DNA of 24,080 nt from positions 1-24,080 of the forward strand of contig CAZXCQ010000067.1 in NCBI GenBank assembly GCA_964639275.1, read 5' to 3'. The notes beneath the pieces are model-generated. The model was not told the origin of the DNA. It did not search any database and worked only from the letters and a program-made list of their open reading frames with translations. Position numbers and translations under genes: made by a program. Shown here one piece after another: positions 1-7,035 of the stretch; the stretch's first letter is position 1, and every line of letters begins with the position of its first letter. This DNA comes from CAZXCQ01 sp964639275 (GTDB lineage Bacteria; Desulfobacterota; DSM-4660; Desulfatiglandales; Desulfatiglandaceae).

Positions 1-63
1 CCCCTTAGGGCTATTGGGTTGTTTTCCGATACGCCATTTTGTGACGGCCGCTTGGTCATGTCA

Positions 64-140
64 TATGGGGGCATGTGGAAGAAAAAAAGACCCCCATGCC
101 TCACCACAATCGATTTATCCCCGGGTTTTTGAGAAGTTAC
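64..140 (-). repeat. Partial, rearranged copy of the GTAAC-ended miniature element
   Basis: Read on the minus strand from base 140, this begins GTAACTTCTCAAAAACC and matches the complete copy at 14694-14795 through its first half (to about the GTGAGGCATG segment). The central stem (GGGGGTC / GAAGAAAAAAAGACC) is inverted relative to the complete copy, and the far terminal inverted repeat is missing, so no target duplication can be found. It lies 49 bp upstream of the CAX gene and may supply part of its leader. I see no gene in bases 1-189. Confidence 0.75.
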
Positions 141-189
141 GATCCAATTCAGAAGGACTTACCAATTCATCAAACCTGAAGAGGAAAAA

Positions 190-1305
190 ATGAAAACAGC
201 GCTTAAACCCGGCATCAACTGGCTTATCATTTTTGTCCCGATCTCTATTATCATCCACTATCTGCCCGCCCTCAAAAATGATATCGCTCTTTTTATCTGT
301 TCATGCCTGGCCATGGTCGTGCTCTCCAGCCTCATCAGTACGGCTACGGAGCATCTGGCCGCACGAATCGGGGCGAAGATCGGCGGATTGCTAAATGCCA
401 CGTTCAGCAATCTGCCCGAAATCATCTTTGGCACTGTTGCCCTTTACCATGGCCTGACTGAGTTGGTCAAGGCGGCCATGACCGGTGCCATCATCGGGAA
501 CCTCCTGTTCGTTCTCGGGCACTCGATGTTGGCAGGCGGGCTGAAAAACGGCTCGCAGCGTTTCTCTGTAACCCGTGTAAGTGACTTTTCAACCGGCCTC
601 ATTATTGCGTCGCTGGCTCTCTTTATTCCCACCGTCTATCAGGAGATCTCAAAGACGGCGGTTGACGGTCTGTCGCATGACGAGACCACGATCCTCTCTC
701 TCTGGATTGCCATCATGCTCTTTCTCTCATATATAGGAAGCCTTTTCTACACACTCTTTGCAAAAGAAGAACAGGTCTATGAGGAAGCAGAGGATGGACC
801 TGGTGATGAGATTGAAGGAGAAAAAATCTGGAGAAAAAAGAAGGCCGGCATCGTTCTCGGTGTAGCCAGCTTCCTCATCGCCGTCATTTCCGACTACGTC
901 GCAGCATCAGTGACAGTGGTTGAAAAGGCCTTTGGATTGACACACCTCTTTATGGGAGTGGTTGTCATTGCAATTATCGGAAATGTTGCCGCGCAGACGA
1001 CTGCGGTCCGGATGGCCATAAAGAACAAGATGAATCTGTGTATCGAGGTTGCGGTCAGCGCAAGTTCTCAAGTGGCCTTGCTTGTGGTCCCTCTCCTTGT
1101 CTTTGCCTCCCATATCTCTGGTCATCCCATTACGCTTCACTTCGGATTCCATGAAATCGTTGCCGTTGGAGGTGCGGTGCTTCTCACGACCCAGATCTGC
1201 CTGGATGGAAAATCTAACTGGCTCAATGGATTACAGATGCTCGTTCTCTATACGATCATTGCCGTTCTATTCTACTTTTCACCTGAGATGGCAAAGGCCA
1301 AATAG
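190..1305 (+). CDS. CAX-family Ca2+/H+ antiporter-like cation exchanger
   Basis: A 371-residue integral membrane protein with about ten or eleven hydrophobic segments, the usual length for bacterial ChaA/CAX proteins, which export Ca2+ (sometimes Na+ or K+) in exchange for protons. The first alpha-repeat is clear at residues 65-81, GGLLNATFSNLPEIIFG, with the ion-binding Glu at 77. An acidic loop (193-212) divides the two halves, as in the family. The second alpha-repeat at 264-273 reads GNVAAQTTAV where family members have GN-x-x-E-H-x-x-AV, so its Glu-His pair is replaced by Ala268-Gln269. Transport selectivity may therefore differ. The start has a strong ribosome site (GAGGAAAAA just before ATG). 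It is 84 bp upstream of the efflux set and is probably separately transcribed. Family assignment is firm; substrate is not. Confidence 0.88.
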   Translation: MKTALKPGINWLIIFVPISIIIHYLPALKNDIALFICSCLAMVVLSSLISTATEHLAARIGAKIGGLLNATFSNLPEIIFGTVALYHGLTELVKAAMTGAIIGNLLFVLGHSMLAGGLKNGSQRFSVTRVSDFSTGLIIASLALFIPTVYQEISKTAVDGLSHDETTILSLWIAIMLFLSYIGSLFYTLFAKEEQVYEEAEDGPGDEIEGEKIWRKKKAGIVLGVASFLIAVISDYVAASVTVVEKAFGLTHLFMGVVVIAIIGNVAAQTTAVRMAIKNKMNLCIEVAVSASSQVALLVVPLLVFASHISGHPITLHFGFHEIVAVGGAVLLTTQICLDGKSNWLNGLQMLVLYTIIAVLFYFSPEMAKAK

Positions 1306-1328
1306 TCTCAAACGGCCGTTATGGCATG

Positions 1329-1357
1329 TTGACACGTTTTGGTCATATCTGTGATAG
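1329..1357 (+). promoter_or_regulatory. Possible sigma-70-type promoter for the efflux set
   Basis: TTGACA at 1329-1334 is followed after 17 bp by TGATAG at 1352-1357, about 33 bp before the ATG of the FUSC gene. The -35 box is a perfect match and the -10 box is poor. This is only a candidate. A similar TTGACA-18-TGATAG arrangement occurs upstream of lepA. Confidence 0.3.
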
Positions 1358-1389
1358 AGTTGCATTACATCTTAAGCTAAGATATTAAC

Positions 1390-3588
1390 ATGTTTCAGCG
1401 AACCAATCTCCAGGAGTCCTTCAAACTGGCCCTCAGCGTGGTACTGTTTTATTGGCTGGCATTCTGGATGAATTGGGATATGCCAAAATATGGCGGGATG
1501 GCGATCGCATTGATCAGTCTGGATACCACGGGGGCCTCGCTGCGAAAGGGCCTGATGCGAATTATCGGCACCATGCTGGGACTTGCAGTCGGGTTTGTGG
1601 TCCTCGCCTGGTTTGCACAGGACTGCTGGCGTAACATGTTGTTTCTGGCCTTCTATTATGTCGTGATCAGCTATTTCATGTTAGGTAGCCGCTATAGCTA
1701 TGCCTGGTGCGTGGCCGGTTTTCTACCGGCCCTCATATGGGCCGAAACGTATATGAATGTCCGTTTCGCCTTCCACTATGCCCTCTTTAGATATCTGGAA
1801 ACAACAGCAGGAGTCGTCATATACACCCTGGTCAGTGCCCTGATCTGGCCCCGGAATGCGGGAGATCAGTTGAACCGACAGGGAAAGGAGCTGTGGGAGG
1901 GGATTCGAAAATTGTTCGGCCTTTACCGCCGGCAACTTACGGATGGCAAGCTACCGGCCGAGGCACTGAACCTTCGGACAGGTCTTGCGGCAAACGTGTC
2001 GCAGATGTTTTCCACCCTGGAGGCCGCCTATGTGGACACCCCGCGGGTAATGGAGCAAAAACGGGTATGGGAAGTGCTGCGTGTGAATGTGCGCGCCCTG
2101 GGCGACGCCCTGGAACTGTGGCGGGAGAGCATTGACGTCTGCCGGCGGTTGGATCTGGATCGGCTGCTCCCCCGCCTGGGTTCCGGCCTGGAGACGATAG
2201 ACCAGCGGCTGTACCGGATTGCGGTGCTGTGGCAGGCGAGGCAGAAGCCGGATAAATACGTTGATACGGATGATGATGCCGCTCTGTTGAAGCCGTTGAA
2301 CCTGGACCTCCACGGCCCGGCCAAAGCCGATCTATCCAGGTATCACCGCGCCGCACTAATGAGCTCTGCGCAACAGTTGCAGATCCTCGATCTGAGCAGC
2401 CACGAGGTATTGCGTTCCTTGAGGGTGCTTGCAGGGCTCGACACCCGCAGGGGGTTTCGTGTCCGCTCTGAGCAGCGGGACCCTTTCTTTCCTTCGCCCT
2501 GGGATCCCGAACGGTTGTTCAAGGCCCTGTTTCCGGCTGTATGCTTTTGTGTCACCTATATTTTCTGGATCTATATCGATCCTCCCGCAGGACCCATGGT
2601 ACCCATGATGGCCGGGGCCATGGCCCTGGGCGTTGTGTCAAGTGGAATAAATCCGGGACAGATGTTGATGATGATGTTGGTGATCATGTGGGCGATTGTG
2701 GCACCGGTCTATTTCTTTGTGATGCCGGCACTGAGTACCGGACTTGAGCTTCTGTCCTTCCTTTTTCTCTACACCTTTTTCTTCGCTTTTCTTGGTGGCC
2801 GGTGGCGTATCCTGAGGATGCTTCCCCTTATACTACTGGCGGTGATGGCCGGCATCAAAAACCACGAGACCTACTCCTTTATGGCGCTTGTGGAGGCGGG
2901 AATGATGTTAACACTGTCGCTGGGCGCTATTGTGGCAGTGCAAATGCTGTGCCCCATTCGACCCGAGCAGATCATGCTGCGCGGTATCCGCCGATTCTTT
3001 CACGGGTGTGCCAGAATCACCGAAGCGTTTTCTCTGCACAGGCCCGAAAACCGTACGAGAGGAGAAAAACTCAGAAAGCGCTATTACGAATCGATGGTCC
3101 TCCCGGTGCCCCGGCAGTTGCAGGCCGTGGCAAAGGACCTCAATTACAAACTGTTCCCTCACAACCCTCCGGGCAAGGTGAAGCGACTGGTGGATACCCT
3201 GCAAACGATCTCCTTCCGGCTCCAGGCCGTAGAACTCGCCTTTACCCGGGTGATTACCCGATTTCCCCACCTGATAGAAGAGACCCTCAATCCATTTCAA
3301 AATGAGTCGCGAGGACGTCTCAGAGAGGTATTCAAGAGCTGGGCCCGTTTCCAAGGAACCGATCTCTTAGATATTCAAAAGGATGCCCTCAAGGCGTTTT
3401 CCCACGATCTGGAAAGGCGTCTGGATGCCTGGGAAAAAACCGGGGAGCCGGACCCGACGGATGACCGTGCTCACCATGACTTCTATGTCTTGTTAGGCAC
3501 ACTTCTGGGGTTGTTGCAGGCCATGGTAGAAACAGAGGATGTCATCAAACAGATCAACTGGGGTGAGTGGGCGGCAGCACGGTTTTGA
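1390..3588 (+). CDS. FUSC family inner-membrane transporter, AaeB-like
   Basis: A 732-residue protein of the fusaric acid resistance/AaeB family, which exports aromatic carboxylic acids and related toxic compounds together with a periplasmic adaptor. It has the family layout: a block of membrane helices at about residues 8-160, a long soluble region (about 165-375), a second membrane block (about 380-520), and a soluble helical C-terminus. Length is near AaeB (about 650) and slightly longer. The next three genes supply an outer-membrane channel, an AaeX-like protein and an AaeA-like adaptor, so it is most likely the pump subunit of a tripartite efflux system. There is no strong ribosome site before the ATG (CTAAGATATTAAC). 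Substrate cannot be read from the sequence; aryl acids are the family expectation. Confidence 0.9.
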   Translation: MFQRTNLQESFKLALSVVLFYWLAFWMNWDMPKYGGMAIALISLDTTGASLRKGLMRIIGTMLGLAVGFVVLAWFAQDCWRNMLFLAFYYVVISYFMLGSRYSYAWCVAGFLPALIWAETYMNVRFAFHYALFRYLETTAGVVIYTLVSALIWPRNAGDQLNRQGKELWEGIRKLFGLYRRQLTDGKLPAEALNLRTGLAANVSQMFSTLEAAYVDTPRVMEQKRVWEVLRVNVRALGDALELWRESIDVCRRLDLDRLLPRLGSGLETIDQRLYRIAVLWQARQKPDKYVDTDDDAALLKPLNLDLHGPAKADLSRYHRAALMSSAQQLQILDLSSHEVLRSLRVLAGLDTRRGFRVRSEQRDPFFPSPWDPERLFKALFPAVCFCVTYIFWIYIDPPAGPMVPMMAGAMALGVVSSGINPGQMLMMMLVIMWAIVAPVYFFVMPALSTGLELLSFLFLYTFFFAFLGGRWRILRMLPLILLAVMAGIKNHETYSFMALVEAGMMLTLSLGAIVAVQMLCPIRPEQIMLRGIRRFFHGCARITEAFSLHRPENRTRGEKLRKRYYESMVLPVPRQLQAVAKDLNYKLFPHNPPGKVKRLVDTLQTISFRLQAVELAFTRVITRFPHLIEETLNPFQNESRGRLREVFKSWARFQGTDLLDIQKDALKAFSHDLERRLDAWEKTGEPDPTDDRAHHDFYVLLGTLLGLLQAMVETEDVIKQINWGEWAAARF

Positions 3589-3628
3589 GGCAAATGACAC
3601 GTTTTAGTGTTCAGGTTTTAAATTAGAG

Positions 3629-5182
3629 ATGTCTTCGCTATTACGGTATCTTTTAATAGGGATCATCCACATTTTTTTTGTAGGATGCGCCATGGTGGGT
3701 CCCAATTTCACCTCTCCCAAGGCACCGGTTGCTTCGAAGTGGGAAGAGGCTAAGGTGACCCACGCCGAGCCTGCTGATTACAGCGAATGGTGGAAGGTCT
3801 TTTATGACCCGGTACTGGATAAGCTCATACAGATGGCATACGAACAGAACCTCTCCCTGCAGATTGCCGGGCTCAGGGTCCTGGAGGCCAGGGCCCAGCT
3901 TGGGGTGGTATCGGGCAATCTTTACCCGCAGACTCAGATCGCAACAGGCGACTACACTTACAACCGGAGTGCGAACCCTCTTCCCGGTGAGGGCAGGTAT
4001 TTCAATGGGGCCGAAGTGGGGTTTGACGCCGCATGGGAGCTGGACTTCTGGGGGAAGTTCAGACGGTCCATTCAGTCAGCGAATGCCAATCTGAGCGCCA
4101 ACATTGCCGGTTACGATGATGTCCTGGTGACCCTGACAGCGGAAGTGGCCAGAACATATGTCCAGATCCGTACCTTTCAGGAAAGGATCCGTCTGGCTGT
4201 TGAAAATACCAAGATTCAGACCCAGGCGCTTCAGATAAGCCTGGCCCGTTTTGAGTCGGGCGCTGTTTCCGAGCTGGACGTTCAGCAGGCAAGAACGCTT
4301 TTGAACACCACACAGGCCTCTGTTCCCGCGCTTCAAATATCGTTGCGTCAGACACAACACGCACTGAGTATATTACTGGGGATACCCCCTCAGGACTTGG
4401 ATGAACTCCTTGGCGGGTCAAAACCCATACCCGATGCCCCTGCGGAGGTGGCCGTTGGCATACCCGCAGATTTGCTTCGAAGAAGGCCCGATATCCGTCA
4501 AGCCGAGCTTCGGGCGGCGGCCCAGTGCGCTCAGATAGGTATCGCAAAGTCCGAACTGTTCCCGAGTATTTCACTGCTCGGTAAGCTGGGATGGAGCGTT
4601 AACGATGCGGGACAATACAGCTTGGGAGACCTCTTCAAGTCAAGCAGTTTTGGGTTCTCCTTTGGGCCATCCTTCCAGTGGAACATCTTGAATTATGGAA
4701 GACTGAAAAACCGGGTCCGTGTCCAGGACGCCAGGTTCCAACAACAGTTGACCAACTACAGAAATGTGGTACTAAACGCAGCCCGGGAAGTGGAAGACGC
4801 CATGACAGGGTTCATGCGATCCAAAATAGAGGCAGGATATCTATTGAAAAGCGTTGAGGCGGCAAAACGCACTTCACAAATCTCAATGATCCAGTACACG
4901 GCCGGTGTGATTCCATATGAAAGCGTTCTCAGCTCGACAACTGCCCTTGCCAGACACCAGGACCAGCATGCACAGGTCAAGGGGAATATTGCCACCAATC
5001 TGATTGCCATGTACAAAGCCCTCGGGGGAGGGTGGGAGGTGCGTCTTGGAAAGGACTTTGTTCCGGTGCCAGTCCAGGAACAGATGAGAAAAAGGACGGA
5101 CTGGGGTGAATTGCTCCAAATCCGTAATCTGGAGCCTCCGCCCGAGCCCGAGAAGGGGCTGTGGCGAAAACCGGACGTGTAA
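3629..5182 (+). CDS. NodT-type outer-membrane efflux lipoprotein
   Basis: A 517-residue TolC-like channel of the RND/NodT outer-membrane factor family. Residues 1-20 form a lipoprotein signal with lipobox FVGC, so Cys20 should be acylated. The mature start (C-AMVGPNF) and the W-W-x-x-F-x-D-P-V-L-D-x-L segment at about residues 49-66 are typical of the family. Two outer-membrane efflux repeats follow: the first around the GAEVGFDAAWELDFWGK segment, the second beginning near the VGIPADLLRRRPDIRQAEL segment, a highly conserved signature. It lies 40 bp after the FUSC gene and shares its direction, so it probably supplies the exit duct for the FUSC/HlyD pump. The C-terminal 50 or so residues are Pro/Glu-rich and less conserved. 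Confidence 0.93.
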   Translation: MSSLLRYLLIGIIHIFFVGCAMVGPNFTSPKAPVASKWEEAKVTHAEPADYSEWWKVFYDPVLDKLIQMAYEQNLSLQIAGLRVLEARAQLGVVSGNLYPQTQIATGDYTYNRSANPLPGEGRYFNGAEVGFDAAWELDFWGKFRRSIQSANANLSANIAGYDDVLVTLTAEVARTYVQIRTFQERIRLAVENTKIQTQALQISLARFESGAVSELDVQQARTLLNTTQASVPALQISLRQTQHALSILLGIPPQDLDELLGGSKPIPDAPAEVAVGIPADLLRRRPDIRQAELRAAAQCAQIGIAKSELFPSISLLGKLGWSVNDAGQYSLGDLFKSSSFGFSFGPSFQWNILNYGRLKNRVRVQDARFQQQLTNYRNVVLNAAREVEDAMTGFMRSKIEAGYLLKSVEAAKRTSQISMIQYTAGVIPYESVLSSTTALARHQDQHAQVKGNIATNLIAMYKALGGGWEVRLGKDFVPVPVQEQMRKRTDWGELLQIRNLEPPPEPEKGLWRKPDV

Positions 5183-5256
5183 GGAACAATTGACTGACAG
5201 AAGGTCCTAATTCGATCTTCAATATCTTACGGTTAGCAAAAAGGATTTGAATTGAC

Positions 5257-5478
5257 ATGAACTACTCGCATCTTCCCTCTGAGATATCTTTGGGCGGCGT
5301 CTATTTCTCGCCGATCGTGTTTGCCGTCATGTTGGGTGTAATGATGGCCTGGGTCATTACCCGACTCTTAAACAGGCTCGGGCTGGCCCGTTTTATCTGG
5401 TATCCGCCACTGTTTTTCTTTGCTCTCTCGGTGATATGCACATGTTTCGTGGGCTATTTTATTATCCCGATAGGATAG
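5257..5478 (+). CDS. DUF1656 small membrane protein, AaeX-like
   Basis: A 73-residue protein with two predicted membrane helices (about residues 17-35 and 47-70). The RLLNRLGLARFIWYPPLFFFAL segment region fits DUF1656, the family of AaeX, which is encoded in AaeAB-type operons between the pump and adaptor genes. Its role in the pump is unknown. It lies 74 bp after the outer-membrane lipoprotein and 84 bp before the HlyD-type adaptor. The ribosome site is AAGGA, about 11 bases before the ATG. Confidence 0.85.
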   Translation: MNYSHLPSEISLGGVYFSPIVFAVMLGVMMAWVITRLLNRLGLARFIWYPPLFFFALSVICTCFVGYFIIPIG

Positions 5479-5562
5479 GGTGCCTGATTCCATTGTGTGA
5501 ATTCAATTAGGTCATAAGATCATGAATCCGAGACATCAGAAATTCTCCATGAAGGAGAAGAT

Positions 5563-6519
5563 ATGCCTCGAACCATAACGATTTCCATAGGTTTTTTCCT
5601 GACGCTTGTTGTGGTGGCCGTCGCAGGGCTGAGCCTGGCCTACATGTTTCGTACCTACCTGATGAATCCCTGGACCCGGGACGGCCAGGTTCGGGCGCAG
5701 GTCATCCAGATCACGCCGAGGGTCAGCGGGCCTATCGTCGAACTACCCATCAAGGACAATCAGTTTGTAAGGAAGGGTGATCTGTTGTTAAAGATCGATC
5801 CCCGAACCTTTGAGGCCAGGGTTGCCCAGTGCAAGGCATCACTCAACAAGGCAAAGGCCGCGGCTGCCGAGGCAAAAGACCAGTTGGACCGGGCAAACCA
5901 TATGTACCAATTGGATAAAGGCTCCATATCCAGACTCATGATGGTTGAGAAAAAAAATGCCCTCCTTTCGTGCAAGGCCGTGGTACAGGGGGCTTCGGCT
6001 GATCTCCTTTCCGCCAGACTGGACCTGGAGTTTACTACAGTGAGGGCGCCGGCCGATGGATATGTTACGAACCTGAAGCTCCAGCCCGGCAGCAACACAG
6101 TGGCCAACCAGCCGGCACTGGCTCTTATCGATGTCAGCACCTTCTGGGTGTACGGTTTTTTCAAGGAAACACAGATCGAACACATTTTTCCGGGCGACAG
6201 GGCAGTTGTCAAGCTTATGTCCTATCCAGACCAGCCCATCGAAGGTAGGGTGGAGAGCGTGGGCTGGGGTATTGCCCGTCACAACGGCAGCACCGGGGTT
6301 GATCTGTTGCCGACTGTTAACCCGAGTTTTGACTGGATCCGGCTGGCCCAGCGCATCCCCGTCATCGTGTATCTGACCACGGTGCCAGAAGGAGTTGCGT
6401 TACGGGTCGGAACCACGGCAACGGTGATAGTGTTGCATCCACATGAAAAGCTGTGGGGAACAAAATACCTAAAGCAACTGGCAGGGAAGTTTGACCTTGG
6501 TTTTGCCTCGCGAGATTAA
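5563..6519 (+). CDS. HlyD-family membrane fusion protein, AaeA-like
   Basis: A 318-residue periplasmic adaptor. Residues 9-29 form the inner-membrane anchor. The biotinyl-lipoyl-like half-motifs flank a short helical hairpin: ITPRVSGPIVELPIKDNQ with VRKGDLLLKIDPRTFEA on one side, and the TVRAPADGYVTNLKLQPG segment on the other. The hairpin (about residues 85-150) is short, as in AaeA/EmrA-type adaptors. The C-terminal beta-barrel follows (about 185-290). In the family this protein bridges the inner-membrane FUSC pump and the outer-membrane channel. The ribosome site is strong (AAGGAG, 8 bases before ATG). It closes the four-gene efflux set; 516 bp of noncoding DNA follow. Confidence 0.92.
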   Translation: MPRTITISIGFFLTLVVVAVAGLSLAYMFRTYLMNPWTRDGQVRAQVIQITPRVSGPIVELPIKDNQFVRKGDLLLKIDPRTFEARVAQCKASLNKAKAAAAEAKDQLDRANHMYQLDKGSISRLMMVEKKNALLSCKAVVQGASADLLSARLDLEFTTVRAPADGYVTNLKLQPGSNTVANQPALALIDVSTFWVYGFFKETQIEHIFPGDRAVVKLMSYPDQPIEGRVESVGWGIARHNGSTGVDLLPTVNPSFDWIRLAQRIPVIVYLTTVPEGVALRVGTTATVIVLHPHEKLWGTKYLKQLAGKFDLGFASRD

Positions 6520-7035
6520 ATTCTATGCGAAAATATAGGGATTTTGAATGTCAAGGCCCCAGTGCCATGTGCCTCCTGGCCTCATACTTCTTTCCTGGCA
6601 TCGGGGAACATCCTGTTGCTTTTACCACTGCGAAACAGAACGCGTCTTCTCAAAAAAACCGGCATCGTCACAGGGATAGAGGTTTCGACCTTCGCAATAA
6701 TTACCTTCTTTTATTCTGACACCTGAAACCAGGTTGCGACTTCCCGTGGTGCATCTTTCCGGTGCTCTCAGACTTGAAAGGAGGCAATCCAAAAATGACT
6801 GATGCCAATTTTTTTCTTGACAAGTCGGATTGAATTTGGTTCACTACCAAATATGTTTTTGAGTTCTGAATAATTGGCATCGGTAAGCGAATCGAGTTGA
6901 TTCTGGGCTGATAGTTCTCCTGACATCTCTTTGATCTAATATCGAAAACGGAATCTTGAGACAGTATTCCAGTTCACAGGCGAACGGATTATTATGGTGT
7001 AAATACTTGTAGCTAAATCTGTTTCAAGGGGTGAA
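6520..7035 (+). other. Noncoding gap with an inverted repeat and a possible short leader ORF
   Basis: No credible gene of normal size. Two overlapping frames near 6525-6726 lack ribosome sites and family-like sequence. Two things stand out. A strong Shine-Dalgarno (AAAGGAGG, 6777-6784) precedes a 12-codon frame. An inverted repeat, GATGCCAATT (6801-6810) and AATTGGCATC (6872-6881), overlaps that frame. Promoter boxes are not clear; the ATPase gene that follows has its own ribosome site (AGGGGTG). Confidence 0.5.
6795..6833 (+). other. Possible 12-codon leader peptide (or gene remnant)
   Basis: ATG at 6795 is 10 bases after the AAAGGAGG core and opens a frame reading MTDANFFLDKSD, then TGA. 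The left arm of the inverted repeat (6801-6810) lies within it. It could be a translated leader controlling the downstream ATPase locus, or the remaining 5-prime end of a lost gene. Nothing in the peptide (no run of one amino acid) points to a known attenuation type. Confidence 0.25.

Noticed and set aside
1937..2356. Several long minus-strand frames within the FUSC gene
   Set aside because: They are antisense frames of a high-GC coding region with low-complexity, Arg/Pro-rich products and no start signals.
6525..6726. Two overlapping 60-64 codon + strand frames after the adaptor gene
   Set aside because: No ribosome site and no recognisable protein features; the two frames exclude each other.
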